NCBI GenBank assembly: GCA_022561635.1
Contig: JADFQV010000014.1
Location: 1 to 44,857 of the forward strand
DNA length: 44,857 nucleotides
Direction: 5' to 3'
Source: Chloroflexota bacterium
GTDB lineage: Bacteria > Chloroflexota > Dehalococcoidia > SM23-28-2 > RBG-16-64-32
Shown one piece after another: positions 35,687 to 44,343 of the stretch. The notes beneath the pieces are model-generated. The model ran no database searches. It was not told the DNA's origin and worked only from the letters and a program-made list of their open reading frames with translations. Within the stretch, counting starts at the first letter, position 1; every line of letters starts with the position of its first letter. The translations under genes were made by a program, and so were the position numbers.

Positions 35687-36190
35687 TCAGCGGGCGCCTT
35701 CGGCGCGCAGTAGCGCGTCCTTCATCGGCAGGCCGCCACCGTAGCCGTGGAGCGAGCCGTCGCTGCCGACGACGCGGTGGCAGGGTACGAAGAGCGGCCA
35801 CGGGTTCGTCGCCATGACGCGCCCGACGGCACGCGCGGCGCGCGGATGCCCCACCTGCTCGGCGAGCCAACCGTAGCTGCGCGTTTCACCTGCGGGGATG
35901 CGCGCGCACTCCTCCAGCACGGCGCGACGGAACGGCGTGATCCCCGTCCAGTCGAGGCGCACACCGTCGGCCGCCGGCCGGCCGGCCACGAGAGCGCTGA
36001 CGGCGGCCGGAATCTCGCCGAGTTCCGCGTCGGGCGCAGGCTCTTCCGCGCCGCGGTCTGCCATCCGCTCGATCGCCTGTGTGCGGCTGGGCAGCGGCAG
36101 TTCGACGGCGCGCAGGCCGCCCTCTGAGAGCGCCACTCCCACCCAGCCCAGGTCGGTCTCGATCGTCGCGTACTTGAGTGATTCGGCCAC
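35687..36190 (-). CDS. Methylated-DNA--protein-cysteine methyltransferase (Ogt/MGMT)
   Basis: 167 residues from GTG 36190, with AGGGGG about 7 bases upstream; an in-frame upstream extension lacks homology. The suicide site PCHRV has Cys137. The helix-turn-helix segment ([20 protein letters not shown], then [20 protein letters not shown]) and the [17 protein letters not shown] ending are present. It repairs O6-alkylguanine by transfer of the alkyl group to its cysteine. It is convergent with dnaE. A DNA alkylation repair protein also lies at the right edge of the window. Confidence 0.92.
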   Translation of the reverse strand: MAESLKYATIETDLGWVGVALSEGGLRAVELPLPSRTQAIERMADRGAEEPAPDAELGEIPAAVSALVAGRPAADGVRLDWTGITPFRRAVLEECARIPAGETRSYGWLAEQVGHPRAARAVGRVMATNPWPLFVPCHRVVGSDGSLHGYGGGLPMKDALLRAEGAR

Positions 36191-36288
36191 CTTGTGCCCC
36201 CTGCCCGGTCGGAATACGGCGCGATTATAGCATCGGACTCGGCGCGGCGAGTGAACCTCAAACACTCGTGTGGCGTTACTCTAGTGAA

Positions 36289-37275
36289 GTGCGCCTGATC
36301 GTTCCATTGCTCGTCGCCATCCTGCTGGCCGCCTGCGGAGGCGGCCAGGCCGCGCCGACCGACACACCCTCTCCGACGCCTTCACCAACGCCAACGCTCA
36401 GCCCGTCGCCCTCGCCCGCGCCAACACCCAGCCCGTCGCCCACCCAAGCGCCGACACCGGCGCCGACACTCGAACCAACACCCCCACCCAGCGGCCCCGT
36501 CATCGACCTCACGGGGAGCCACACGGAGCAGGGGGGCTTCCTCGCGGTGCGCCTGCGTGATGCGCCCGCGGTTGTCGACCCGACGGTCGTACTGGCCGGT
36601 GTCACCTACACCATGCTGCCCGCCGCCGACGTCTGGTACACGTACATCGGCCTGCCGGCGTGGTTCGCCATCGGCGGCTATCCGATGGACGTCACCGCCG
36701 GCGGTCAGGTTCTCGTCTCGGGCTGGCTGGAAGTGAGCGGCGGCGGTTTCGCCTTCGAATCGATCACGCTGCCGCCGGCCTCGAGCGACTTGCTCACGGA
36801 CACAGCCCGCATTGAAGAGGAACGCCAGCGTGTCGCCGGTATCCTCGCCGGGTTCACGCCGGAGCGCTACTGGAGCGGCGCCTGGATCACGCCGGCGGCG
36901 GGCGTCGTGAGCGATCAGTTCGGGACGCAGAGGTCGATCAACGGCGGCGAATACTTCGCGCATACGGGCCTCGACATCGCGAACGCCGAGGGCACGCCGA
37001 TCTACGCCGCTGCCTCGGGCGTCGTGGCCCTGAGCGAGGAGCTGTTCCTCTACGGCAACGCGGTGATCCTGGACCATGGCGCCGGCGTCTTCAGCGGCTA
37101 CAATCACATGACGAGCCTGGCAGTGTCAGCAGGCAGCTTCGTGAACCAGGGCGACCTCATCGGCCATATGGGCGAGACTGGCCTGGTCACAGGGCCGCAC
37201 GTGCACTGGGAAGCGATCGTCCACGGCGTGCGCGTCGATCCAGCGCTGTGGACGCAGGGCGGCGTCGAGCCTTAG
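36289..37275 (+). CDS. M23 peptidase lipoprotein
   Basis: 328 residues from GTG 36289. A short lipoprotein signal, [16 protein letters not shown] (Cys16), leads to a ~45-residue Pro/Thr/Ser spacer (SPSPTPSP-type repeats). A beta-rich domain follows, then the M23 domain, with zinc ligands His225 and Asp229 (HTGLD) and HVHWE (His304, His306), all intact. It probably cuts peptidoglycan cross-links at the cell surface. The start has only a weak ribosome site; an in-frame GTG at 36268 is possible. Its TAG overlaps the stop of convergent rsmE (37272-37275). Confidence 0.88.
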   Translation: MRLIVPLLVAILLAACGGGQAAPTDTPSPTPSPTPTLSPSPSPAPTPSPSPTQAPTPAPTLEPTPPPSGPVIDLTGSHTEQGGFLAVRLRDAPAVVDPTVVLAGVTYTMLPAADVWYTYIGLPAWFAIGGYPMDVTAGGQVLVSGWLEVSGGGFAFESITLPPASSDLLTDTARIEEERQRVAGILAGFTPERYWSGAWITPAAGVVSDQFGTQRSINGGEYFAHTGLDIANAEGTPIYAAASGVVALSEELFLYGNAVILDHGAGVFSGYNHMTSLAVSAGSFVNQGDLIGHMGETGLVTGPHVHWEAIVHGVRVDPALWTQGGVEP

Positions 37276-38009
37276 ACGTCGAGCGTGTGGAGCACGATCG
37301 CCGCCGCCACGATGGCAGCCGTCTCGGATCGCAGCACCTGGCGGCCCAGCGTTACCAGCGCCGCGCCTGACCGCCGCGCGAAAGCGATCTCTTCCTCGCT
37401 GTACCCACCCTCGGGACCGATGAAGAGGCTCACGGTCTGCGGCGTCTCGGGCAGCGCGCGCAGGTAGTCCGCGAGACGGTTGGCGCTCTCCGCCTCATAC
37501 GGGACGATGAGCAGTCCCGGCGCGTCTGCCAGAGCCTCCTCGAACGGCAGCGGCGGATCGATCGCCGGCAGCCGCCCGCGTCCACACTGCTCGGCTGCCT
37601 CAACGACGAGGCGGGCCCAGCGCTCCGCCCGCCCACGCGAGGCCTCGTCGATCTGTGAGCGCGCGTTGATCACGGGCACAAAGCGGGCGACGCCGAGTTC
37701 GGTGCCCTTCTCGAGCGCGATGTCGAAGCGGTTGGGCCGGATCAACGACTGGTAGAGGACGACTTCGATCGCCGACTCCGGCGGTGACGGACGATCGTCT
37801 GTCACGACGCCAGTGACGGCGTTGGCGCTGACGTCCGTCAGCTCGACCTCAAACTCTCGCTCGCCTCCCTCCGTCAGAACGACGCGATCGCCGCGGCGCA
37901 GGCGCAGGACGCGCGCCAGCCGGTGCGCCAGAGAGCCAGACAGTGTGATCTCGTGTGCCTTGAGCGTCCCGGCTGGGACGAAGAAGCGGCGCGGTCCGTC
38001 GGCCATCAC
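37272..38009 (-). CDS. rsmE: 16S rRNA (uracil-1498-N3)-methyltransferase RsmE
   Basis: 245-residue SPOUT-fold methyltransferase acting on 16S rRNA U1498 (E. coli numbering). The PUA-like N-terminus [20 protein letters not shown] and the knot-region motifs [36 protein letters not shown] and [13 protein letters not shown] are all present. ATG 38009 overlaps the prmA stop by 4 bases (ATGA), so translation is coupled. It is the third gene of dnaJ-prmA-rsmE, an order seen after dnaK in Bacillus-type genomes. Confidence 0.95.
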   Translation of the reverse strand: MMADGPRRFFVPAGTLKAHEITLSGSLAHRLARVLRLRRGDRVVLTEGGEREFEVELTDVSANAVTGVVTDDRPSPPESAIEVVLYQSLIRPNRFDIALEKGTELGVARFVPVINARSQIDEASRGRAERWARLVVEAAEQCGRGRLPAIDPPLPFEEALADAPGLLIVPYEAESANRLADYLRALPETPQTVSLFIGPEGGYSEEEIAFARRSGAALVTLGRQVLRSETAAIVAAAIVLHTLDV

Positions 38010-38938
38010 GAGTTCCGCCGCGCGAGGATCGTCCGCCAGATGCCGTCCTCGACCACGCGCTCGACGCGCAGGCCGTTGGCCTCAACGGTGTGCCTGAGGC
38101 TGTCGACCCTGTCCTCCAAAAAGCCGCCGGCGATCAAGCGACCGCCGGGCTTGAGCACGCTGGCCAGCGCCGGCGCCAGTCTCTCGACAGCCAGCCCGCT
38201 GATGTTGGCCAGTGCGAGATCGAACGTTTCCTCCGGCGCGGTCTTTTCTTCGATCGTGCCAGTGCGCAGTTCGATGGCTTCGCCAACGCCGTTGTCCGCG
38301 GTGTTTTGAGCCGCCACGTTGATCGCCTGCGGATCGGTGTCCAGCGCGAGCACGTGCCGGGCACCGAGGAAGACTGCAGCGATCGAGAGAATGCCGGAGC
38401 CGCAGCCGAGATCGAGCACGGTCGCGCCGCTCGGGTCGATCTCTTCGAGGGCCCGCAGACACATCGCCGTCGTCGGGTGCTGGCCGGTGCCGAACGCCAT
38501 GCCCGGGTCGATGCGAACGACGACTTCTCCCTCGCGCAGCTGGTACTCGATCCACGAAGGCACGATGACGATGCCGTGACCGATGCGCTGGACGCCGAAG
38601 TGCTTCTTCCAGGCGTCGCGCCAGTCGGTCTCGTGCAGACGCCTCGGTCGCTTCCAGACGAGCGGCCGGTCGAGGGGCGCCGCCTGGAGCGCAAGCTTCA
38701 GAGCGTCAGCGATTCGCGTCGCGTCATCAGCAGGCGGAACGTAGCCTTTGACCAGAGCCGGCGCATTGCCGTCCAGCAGGTACGTCTCGGTCTCTCGATC
38801 GAAGCGCGAGGGCGCCTCGATGGCCACGCCCTGGGAACAGGCCTGGCGGAAGGCATCGGCGACGAGTTCGGCGTCGATGCCGGCGGTCTCAACCGAGATT
38901 TCGGTGAGGGAGTCGGGACGGGGGTCGGGCGCGCTCAT
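38006..38938 (-). CDS. prmA: Ribosomal protein L11 methyltransferase PrmA
   Basis: 310 residues. Trimethylates L11 with SAM. The hallmark PGMAFGTGQHPTT is at 145-157, SAM motif LDLGCGSG at 175-182, and LANISG in the active-site loop replaces the more common NPPY/NILA type. The N-terminal L11-recognition domain contains DWRDAWKKHF. It lies 18 bases after dnaJ and overlaps rsmE by 4 bases, so one operon. Confidence 0.95.
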   Translation of the reverse strand: MSAPDPRPDSLTEISVETAGIDAELVADAFRQACSQGVAIEAPSRFDRETETYLLDGNAPALVKGYVPPADDATRIADALKLALQAAPLDRPLVWKRPRRLHETDWRDAWKKHFGVQRIGHGIVIVPSWIEYQLREGEVVVRIDPGMAFGTGQHPTTAMCLRALEEIDPSGATVLDLGCGSGILSIAAVFLGARHVLALDTDPQAINVAAQNTADNGVGEAIELRTGTIEEKTAPEETFDLALANISGLAVERLAPALASVLKPGGRLIAGGFLEDRVDSLRHTVEANGLRVERVVEDGIWRTILARRNS

Positions 38939-38956
38939 GCGACGGCCGCCGCGGCG

Positions 38957-40069
38957 CTAGCCGAGCGCGTCTTTGAGCTTGCTGAGGAGGCCCTTGTCGA
39001 CGCCGACCGGGGTGCCGAAGCTTTCGGCTAGCTGATGCATGAGCTCTCTCTGCTCGTCGCTGAGGTCCGTCGGCACCTTCAACTCGACGCGGACGAGGAG
39101 GTCACCGCGGCCACCACCGTGGAGACGCGGGATCCCCTTGCGCTTAATCGCGAACACGCGTCCGCTCTGAGTTCCGGCGGGCACCTTAAGGACGGCCGGA
39201 TCGCCGTCGAGCGTCGGGATCGCGGCCTCGAAGCCGAGCGCGGCCTGCGCCGGGTTCATCTCGAGGTCGTAGATCAGGTCCTCTTCCTGACGCGAGAAGA
39301 ACTCATGCGGCGCGACGTCGATGTATACGTAAAGGTGGCCGGGAGGACCGTCGTTCAGGCCGCTGTCGCCCTCGCCCGAGAGACGCATGCGCGAGCCGTC
39401 GTTTACGCCCGCCGGGATGGTGACGTCGAGCCGGTGCGCCTTGCGCTCGCGGCCTTGACCGCGGCACTCGTTACAGGGACTCGTGACGATGCTGCCTTCG
39501 CCGTGACAACGCCCACACGTGGCGATGTTCACGAACTGGCCGAAGACGCTGCGGCTGCTGCGCCGCACCTGGCCTGCGCCATCGCACGTCGGGCAGCGCT
39601 GCGGCGACGATCCCGGCTCGCTGCCGGAGCCAGTGCAGCGCTGGCAGCGCTCGATGCGCTCGACCTCTATCTCTCGGTCCGTGCCGAAGGCCGCTTCCTC
39701 GAACGTCAGCTCGATGTCGGCACGGCGATCGCCGCCCCGCTGGGCTTCGCGCCGCCGTCGGCCGGTGGACGTGCCGCCGAAGAAGGCGTCGAAGATGTCG
39801 CCGAAGCCACCGAAGTCCTGTCCCTCGAACCCGCGTCCGAAGTCCAGCCCGGCGTGGCCGTAGCGATCGTAGGCGGCGCGCTTCTCTGGGTCGGAGAGCA
39901 CCTCGTACGCCTCGCTGACCTGCTTGAACTGGGCCTCTGCGCCGTCCTCTTGATTGCGGTCCGGGTGGTACTGCATCGCCAGGCGGCGGAACGCCTTCTT
40001 GATCTCAGCGGCCGCTGCGGTGCGAGTGACGCCGAGGACCTCGTAATAGTCAGCCTTTGCCGTAGTCAC
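38957..40069 (-). CDS. dnaJ: Chaperone DnaJ (Hsp40)
   Basis: 370-residue cochaperone that stimulates DnaK. GTG 40069 starts [23 protein letters not shown] is at 35-37; a Gly/Phe-rich region follows ([15 protein letters not shown]). All four zinc motifs are present: CQRCTGSG (142), CPTCDGAG (159), CGRCHGEG (185) and CNECRGQG (199), so it is a class A DnaJ. No Shine-Dalgarno site exists, and a TACAAT box lies only 6 bases before the GTG, suggesting a leaderless mRNA. There is no CIRCE. The gene heads dnaJ-prmA-rsmE, apart from hrcA-grpE-dnaK. Confidence 0.97.
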   Translation of the reverse strand: MTTAKADYYEVLGVTRTAAAAEIKKAFRRLAMQYHPDRNQEDGAEAQFKQVSEAYEVLSDPEKRAAYDRYGHAGLDFGRGFEGQDFGGFGDIFDAFFGGTSTGRRRREAQRGGDRRADIELTFEEAAFGTDREIEVERIERCQRCTGSGSEPGSSPQRCPTCDGAGQVRRSSRSVFGQFVNIATCGRCHGEGSIVTSPCNECRGQGRERKAHRLDVTIPAGVNDGSRMRLSGEGDSGLNDGPPGHLYVYIDVAPHEFFSRQEEDLIYDLEMNPAQAALGFEAAIPTLDGDPAVLKVPAGTQSGRVFAIKRKGIPRLHGGGRGDLLVRVELKVPTDLSDEQRELMHQLAESFGTPVGVDKGLLSKLKDALG

Positions 40070-40075
40070 GAAGAC

Positions 40076-40114
40076 ATTGTATCAGCGCCCGCCTCTAGCG
40101 ACAGACGTTGTCGC
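40076..40114 (-). promoter_or_regulatory. dnaJ promoter region with inverted repeat
   Basis: Minus-strand TACAAT (plus 40076-40081) is 6 bases from the GTG at 40069, so transcription should start at or next to the start codon. A perfect repeat GCGACA (40098-40103) GACGT TGTCGC (40109-40114) covers the -35 area, where no good hexamer is seen; a regulator or alternative sigma factor may act here. Confidence 0.5.
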
Positions 40115-40143
40115 ACGCCCGTCGTATGAGCACCGCGGATACG

Positions 40144-40174
40144 AAAGAGGCGGGCCGTGTGGCCCGCCTCTTTT
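40144..40174 (-). terminator. Terminator between the acyl-CoA dehydrogenase operon and dnaJ
   Basis: AAAGAGGCGGGCC 40144-40156 pairs perfectly with GGCCCGCCTCTTT 40161-40173, GTGT loop, T-rich on both sides. It sits 20 bases after the dehydrogenase stop and isolates dnaJ from upstream transcription. Confidence 0.85.
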
Positions 40175-40194
40175 CGTTCTCGTGGTGAGTCTGA

Positions 40195-41325
40195 CTAGAC
40201 TTCCATCAGTTGGGCGACCTTTTCGCGGTGGTAGTCCGCGTCGCCCCACATCAGCTCCATCCACTTCTGGCGGCGGAAGTAGAGCTGGATCTTGTACTCC
40301 TTCGTGAAGCCGATGCCACCGTGGATCTGCTGGCCGTGCGCCACCACGCGGCGGCTGGCGTCGGAAGCCCAGGCCTTGGCCATGGAGATCATCATGTCGG
40401 TGTCGTCCTCGCCCTCGGTCAGGCTCCAGGCGGCCTTGTAGGTGATGAAGCGCGAGCCGTCGACGTCGATGATGGCGTCGGCGAGCTTGTGCTGGATCGC
40501 CTGGAAAGAGCCGATCGGCCGGCCGAACTGCACGCGCTCCTTGGCGTAGTTGAGCGTCGTGTCGAAGTCCATCTGCGAGAGGCCGACGAGGTAGGCGCAG
40601 GCAGCCACCGTGGCGACCCTGGACACCTTCTCGACGGTCTCCCAGCCCTTGCCCTCGTCCCCGAGGACGTTGGCCGCGGGCACCTTGACGTTCTCGAAGA
40701 TCACCTCGGACTGCTTGTCGGCGGCGATCGTCTTCAGCTGCTCGAACTTGATGCCGTCCGACTTGGAGTCAACGATGAAGAGCGTGATGCCGTCCTCGCC
40801 CTTGCCGCCCGTGCGCGCGACCACGACCATGTGGTCGGTGACGTGGGCGTCGGGGACGAAGAGCTTCGTGCCGTTGAGAACGTAGTCGCCGCCATCCTTC
40901 TTCGCCTCCAGCGTCACGCCGTCGGCGGTCCACTTGGCGGAAGGCTCGGTCAGGGCCATCGTCATGATCAACTCGCCGGCGGCGATCTTCGGCAGGTACT
41001 GCGCCTTCTGCTCGTCTGTCCCGGCCTCCATGATCGGCACGGCGCCCAGGACGACGGTGCTGATGAAGGGCCCCGGTACGAGCGCCCGGCCGAACTCCTC
41101 AAGGAGCACGACCAGCTCGCAGAGCGTCATGGCCGCGCCGCCCTGGTCCTCCGGGATGATCAGGCCCATCCAGCCCTGCTCTGCCATCTTCTTCCAGAGG
41201 TCGGGGGAGTATCCCTGATCGTCCTCTTCCATCTCCCGCACGAGACTCTCGGGGCATTCCTTCTCCAGGAAGTCTCGGGCGAAGTTCTTCAACATCTCTT
41301 GCTGTTCGTCTAGACCCAGGTCCAT
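40195..41325 (-). CDS. Acyl-CoA dehydrogenase family protein
   Basis: 376 residues, ATG 41325 with GAGGAGG 7 bases upstream. FAD-dependent desaturase fold: N-terminal helices (LDEQQEMLKNFARDFLEKEC), MALTEPSAKW in the middle, then RVQFGRPIGSFQAIQHKLAD and QIHGGIGFTKEY near the C-terminus. The canonical catalytic Glu motif (YEGT) near the C-terminus is absent. It is 24 bases downstream of another dehydrogenase gene and probably forms a hetero-oligomer with it, as paired FadE proteins do in Actinobacteria. It would oxidise acyl-CoA to enoyl-CoA, with electrons going to ETF. Confidence 0.88.
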   Translation of the reverse strand: MDLGLDEQQEMLKNFARDFLEKECPESLVREMEEDDQGYSPDLWKKMAEQGWMGLIIPEDQGGAAMTLCELVVLLEEFGRALVPGPFISTVVLGAVPIMEAGTDEQKAQYLPKIAAGELIMTMALTEPSAKWTADGVTLEAKKDGGDYVLNGTKLFVPDAHVTDHMVVVARTGGKGEDGITLFIVDSKSDGIKFEQLKTIAADKQSEVIFENVKVPAANVLGDEGKGWETVEKVSRVATVAACAYLVGLSQMDFDTTLNYAKERVQFGRPIGSFQAIQHKLADAIIDVDGSRFITYKAAWSLTEGEDDTDMMISMAKAWASDASRRVVAHGQQIHGGIGFTKEYKIQLYFRRQKWMELMWGDADYHREKVAQLMEV

Positions 41326-41349
41326 GGGGCGTCCTCCTCGTTGCCTTGT

Positions 41350-42528
41350 CTACTGGCGCGGTAGCCCGAGGCCCCGCGTAGCGATGATGTTCTTCTGGAT
41401 TTCCGTCGTGCCGCCGCCCACGGCCAACCCCGTCTGCCAGAGGTACTGGCGCTCGAAGCGGCCCTTCAGCGGTGCGTACTTGTCCTGGTGGTCGAGCTGG
41501 CCGTACAGGCCCATGATCTCGAGGCCCGAGCGGGCCATTCGCAGCTGCATGTCGGTGTTGAACAGCTTGGCGATTGATGCTTCGTAGTTCGGTACCGCGC
41601 CGCGGGACTGCAACGTGATGACGCGGTACGAGAGCAGGCGTCCCAGCTCTGCCTCGATCGCCGCGTCGCTCAGGCGCGAGCGCACGCGCGACTCGTCGAT
41701 CAGGCGGTGGCCGTTCCAGGGCGTGTCCACGCAGTACTGGGTCAGCTCGCGCACCATGCGGCCCGCGCCGACCGCGCCACCGATGGAGGAGCGCTCGAAG
41801 TCGAGCGTCGTCGCCGCCATGTACCAGCCGCGGTTCTCCTCGCCCAGGAGATTAGCGCGAGGGACACGGACGTTGTCGAAGAACACCTCGTTGAAGGCGT
41901 GGTTGTCCATCATGTCGATCAGCGGCGTCGTCGACAGGCCCGGCGTCTTCATGTCGACGAGGAAGTACGAGATGCCCTTGTGTTTGGGCGCCTCCGGGTC
42001 TGTGCGCGCGATGAGGATCATCCAGTCGGCGTAGTGCGCGCCGGAGGTCCATATCTTCTGGCCGTTGATCACGTAGTCATCGCCGTCGCGCACGGCGCTT
42101 GTCTTCAGGCTGGCGAGGTCGGAGCCGGCGTTGGGCTCGGAGAAGCCCTGGCACCACATCACGTCGCCGGCGGTAATCTGCGGCAGCCAGCGCTGCTTCT
42201 GCTCGTCGGTGCCGTAGACGATGAGCGTGGGGCCGACCCAGCCGGTGCCGATCGTCGAGTAGCCCATCGGTGCGCTGGCCTCCGCCATCTCCTCGTTGAA
42301 GACGAGCTGTTCGACGACGGAGAGGCCGAGGCCGCCGTACTCTTTCGGCCAGTGCGGCGCCACCCAGCCCTTGGTGGCAAGCCGCTGCGCGAACATCTTG
42401 TAGACGTTCAGGTTCTCCGAGTCACCGGACATGCGGTCACCCGGCGTGTGATCGGGCAGGTTCGTCTTCAGCCAGTCACGAATCTCCTCGCGAAAGGCCT
42501 GTTCCTGGGGCGTAAAGCGAAAGTCCAT
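41350..42528 (-). CDS. Acyl-CoA dehydrogenase family protein
   Basis: 392 residues, ATG 42528 with GGAGG 5 bases upstream. MDFRFTPQEQAFREEIRDWL start; flavin segment CQGFSEPNAGSDLASL and WTSGAHYADW; final GGGTTEIQKNIIATRGLGLP. At the usual catalytic Glu position (EGT) it has Gly (GGT), as in several FadE-type proteins that place the base elsewhere or depend on a partner. It is similar in architecture to the gene at 43.1 kb. First gene of a two-gene operon with the 376-residue dehydrogenase. Confidence 0.9.
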   Translation of the reverse strand: MDFRFTPQEQAFREEIRDWLKTNLPDHTPGDRMSGDSENLNVYKMFAQRLATKGWVAPHWPKEYGGLGLSVVEQLVFNEEMAEASAPMGYSTIGTGWVGPTLIVYGTDEQKQRWLPQITAGDVMWCQGFSEPNAGSDLASLKTSAVRDGDDYVINGQKIWTSGAHYADWMILIARTDPEAPKHKGISYFLVDMKTPGLSTTPLIDMMDNHAFNEVFFDNVRVPRANLLGEENRGWYMAATTLDFERSSIGGAVGAGRMVRELTQYCVDTPWNGHRLIDESRVRSRLSDAAIEAELGRLLSYRVITLQSRGAVPNYEASIAKLFNTDMQLRMARSGLEIMGLYGQLDHQDKYAPLKGRFERQYLWQTGLAVGGGTTEIQKNIIATRGLGLPRQ

Positions 42529-42573
42529 AGGTGCCTCCGGCCGGCCTCTCTATCGGGGGCTCAAGCCGAGCGG

Positions 42574-42603
42574 AAGATACCATGACCTGTACGTAAAGGG
42601 CAA
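42574..42603 (-). promoter_or_regulatory. Possible promoter of the dehydrogenase pair
   Basis: Minus-strand TTGCCC (plus 42598-42603), 18-base spacer, TATCTT (plus 42574-42579). The spacer contains TACGTACAG, sharing the GTACGT core with the repeat at 26633. Leader would be about 40 bases. Confidence 0.4.
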
Positions 42604-42665
42604 GGGTAGAGCCGGGTTCAGGGTTCCCTTTTCGGGGCTGAGGGATTGGGAATCCCGTCTGCTCG

Positions 42666-42890
42666 TCAGTCCGCCTCGTCGGCGTCGCGATTCCGCGGCT
42701 CCACAGGCATGATCAATGCCATGGCGAAGTAGATGAAGATGCCCGGGAAAAAGCCGGTGATGATCGTCCCCAACAGGTACAGGACGCGCACAATCGTCGG
42801 ATCGACGTCAAGGTACTCGCCGAGGCCAGCGCAGACGCCGGCGAGCTTCCGCTCGTGCCTGCTCCGGTAAAGCCGCTTCACGTTTGGCAC
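42666..42890 (-). CDS. PspC domain protein
   Basis: 74 residues from GTG 42890. The PspC domain is complete: RLYRSRHERKLAGVCAGLGE, then YLDVDPTIVRVLYLL and one hydrophobic segment (GTIITGFFPGIFIYFAMALI) with MPVEP. PspC proteins sense envelope stress or tie the phage-shock response to the membrane. It stands alone here with no PspA. There is no Shine-Dalgarno site; a consensus promoter lies 170 bases upstream. Confidence 0.88.
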   Translation of the reverse strand: MPNVKRLYRSRHERKLAGVCAGLGEYLDVDPTIVRVLYLLGTIITGFFPGIFIYFAMALIMPVEPRNRDADEAD

Positions 42891-43057
42891 ATCAGATCAT
42901 CATCCGTCCGTGATGAGCATAGCGCACGAGCCCACAGCGCACATAGCCACGCTCGTAACGTCACCAGAGGGCCTACGGCAAGCCTGTCAGGTACCCCCTC
43001 TTTCTGTGTGTTGTGAAAAACACGCAGACATGCCCCCAACACCGCCTGGTTGCGGCA

Positions 43058-43085
43058 ATTATAGTCAACTGAGGAGACGTGTCAA
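43058..43085 (-). promoter_or_regulatory. Consensus promoter upstream of the PspC gene
   Basis: Minus-strand perfect TTGACA (plus 43080-43085), 16-base spacer, perfect TATAAT (plus 43058-43063). It lies right after the stop of the upstream dehydrogenase gene and predicts a leader of about 160 bases to GTG 42890. That spacer has no other gene. Confidence 0.75.
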
Positions 43086-43094
43086 CGCGCCGCC

Positions 43095-44276
43095 CTAGCC
43101 GCGGGGGAGGCCGAGGCCGCGGCCGGCGATGATGCCGCGCTGGATCTCCGACGTGCCGGCGGCGATCGTCGTGCCGACGCTGGTCACGTAGGTGCGGGCG
43201 AAGCGGCCCTGCAGGCGCGCGTGCTTGGAGCCCTCCGCCACCTGGCCGTAGAGGCCCATGATGCCGAGGCCCAGGCGCGAGAGCTTCTGGCCGTACTCCG
43301 AGTGGTAGAGCTTGGCCGCGCTCGACTCATAGTTGGGGATCTGGCCGCGGTCCTGCATCGAGGCGACGCGGTACGAGAGGTAGCGCCCGACCTGGTTCTC
43401 GACGGCCAGGTCGGCGAGCGCCGTGCTGATGGTGCGCGGCGCCTTGCCCAGGCCGCCGTCGCCGTTCGCCTGGCAGTCCTTGACGTAGCCAATGAGCGTG
43501 TCGAGGGAGCGCCGATAACTGGCGCCGGAGCTGATGTTGGAGCGCTCGAAGTCCAGAGTCGTCATGCCGATGTACCAGCCGCGGTTCTCCTCGCCGACGA
43601 GGTAGCGGGCCGGGATGCGCACGTCCTCAAAGATGATCTCGTTGAAGATGTGCTCGTTGGCCATGTTGATCAGCGGCCGGACGGTGATGCCCGGCGTGTC
43701 CATCGGCGTCACGAAGTAGCTGATGCCCTTGTGCTTCGGCGCGTCCGGGTCGGTGCGCGCCATGAGGAAGCACCAGTTCGCCTTGTGCGCGTTGGACGAC
43801 CAGACCTTGGTGCCGTTGAGCACGTAGTCGTCGCCGTCCTTGACCGCTCGCATCTCCAGCGAGGCGAGGTCGGAGCCGGCGTTGGGCTCGGAGTAGCCCT
43901 GGCACCAGATGATGTCGCCGGAGAGGATGTCAGGGATCAGCTCTTTCTTCTGCTCCTCGGTGCCGTAGACCATGAGCGTCGGGCCGGCGTAGTTGATGCC
44001 GATGATGGCCGTGTTCGGCGCGCGAAAGTACGCCAGCTCCTCGGAAAGGACGACCTGCTTCATGAACGGCAGGTCCTGCCCGCCGTACTCCGCCGGCCAC
44101 GCGGGCGCGATCCAGCCTTTGCCGGCGAGCTTGCGCGTGAAGCTGTGGGCGAAGTCCCAGGTGTCTTCTCGCAGCTCGAACGGATCGAAGTCCCAGTCCG
44201 CGGGGACCTCGGCCTTGAGGAAGGTCTGTATCTCGCTGCGGAACGCTTCTTCTTCGGGCGTGAAGCGGTAGTCCAT
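43095..44276 (-). CDS. Acyl-CoA dehydrogenase family protein
   Basis: 393 residues; ATG 44276 has AAGGAG 7 bases upstream. The same frame stays open much further upstream, across alkD, but only the part after 44276 is homologous. Motifs: MDYRFTPEEEAFRSEIQTFL, CQGYSEPNAGSDLASL, WSSNAHKANW, RGWYIGMTTLDFERSN, and GTSEIQRGIIAGRGLGLPRG at the end. The catalytic Glu position (EGT) is Ala (AGT). It closely resembles the 392-residue paralog at 41.4 kb, probably an old duplication. Likely substrate: an unidentified acyl-CoA. Confidence 0.9.
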   Translation of the reverse strand: MDYRFTPEEEAFRSEIQTFLKAEVPADWDFDPFELREDTWDFAHSFTRKLAGKGWIAPAWPAEYGGQDLPFMKQVVLSEELAYFRAPNTAIIGINYAGPTLMVYGTEEQKKELIPDILSGDIIWCQGYSEPNAGSDLASLEMRAVKDGDDYVLNGTKVWSSNAHKANWCFLMARTDPDAPKHKGISYFVTPMDTPGITVRPLINMANEHIFNEIIFEDVRIPARYLVGEENRGWYIGMTTLDFERSNISSGASYRRSLDTLIGYVKDCQANGDGGLGKAPRTISTALADLAVENQVGRYLSYRVASMQDRGQIPNYESSAAKLYHSEYGQKLSRLGLGIMGLYGQVAEGSKHARLQGRFARTYVTSVGTTIAAGTSEIQRGIIAGRGLGLPRG

Positions 44277-44316
44277 GGGTCGTCTCCTTCTCGAACGTTC
44301 GCGCGCCCATTCTACA

Positions 44317-44342
44317 CGAGGACGCCGATCGGCGTAGCCTCG
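44317..44342 (-). terminator. Hairpin after the alkylation repair gene
   Basis: A 14-base perfect palindrome ACGCCGATCGGCGT (44322-44335) is flanked by CGAGG (44317-44321) and CCTCG (44338-44342), giving a longer interrupted stem directly after the stop codon at 44344. There is no T-run. It may stop transcription or be a protein-binding palindrome. Confidence 0.4.
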
Positions 44343-44343
44343 T

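Noticed and set aside
44292-44301. CGAACGTTCG palindrome upstream of a dehydrogenase gene, considered as a LexA box
   Set aside because: LexA boxes of the GAAC-N4-GTTC type need a four-base centre that is missing here.
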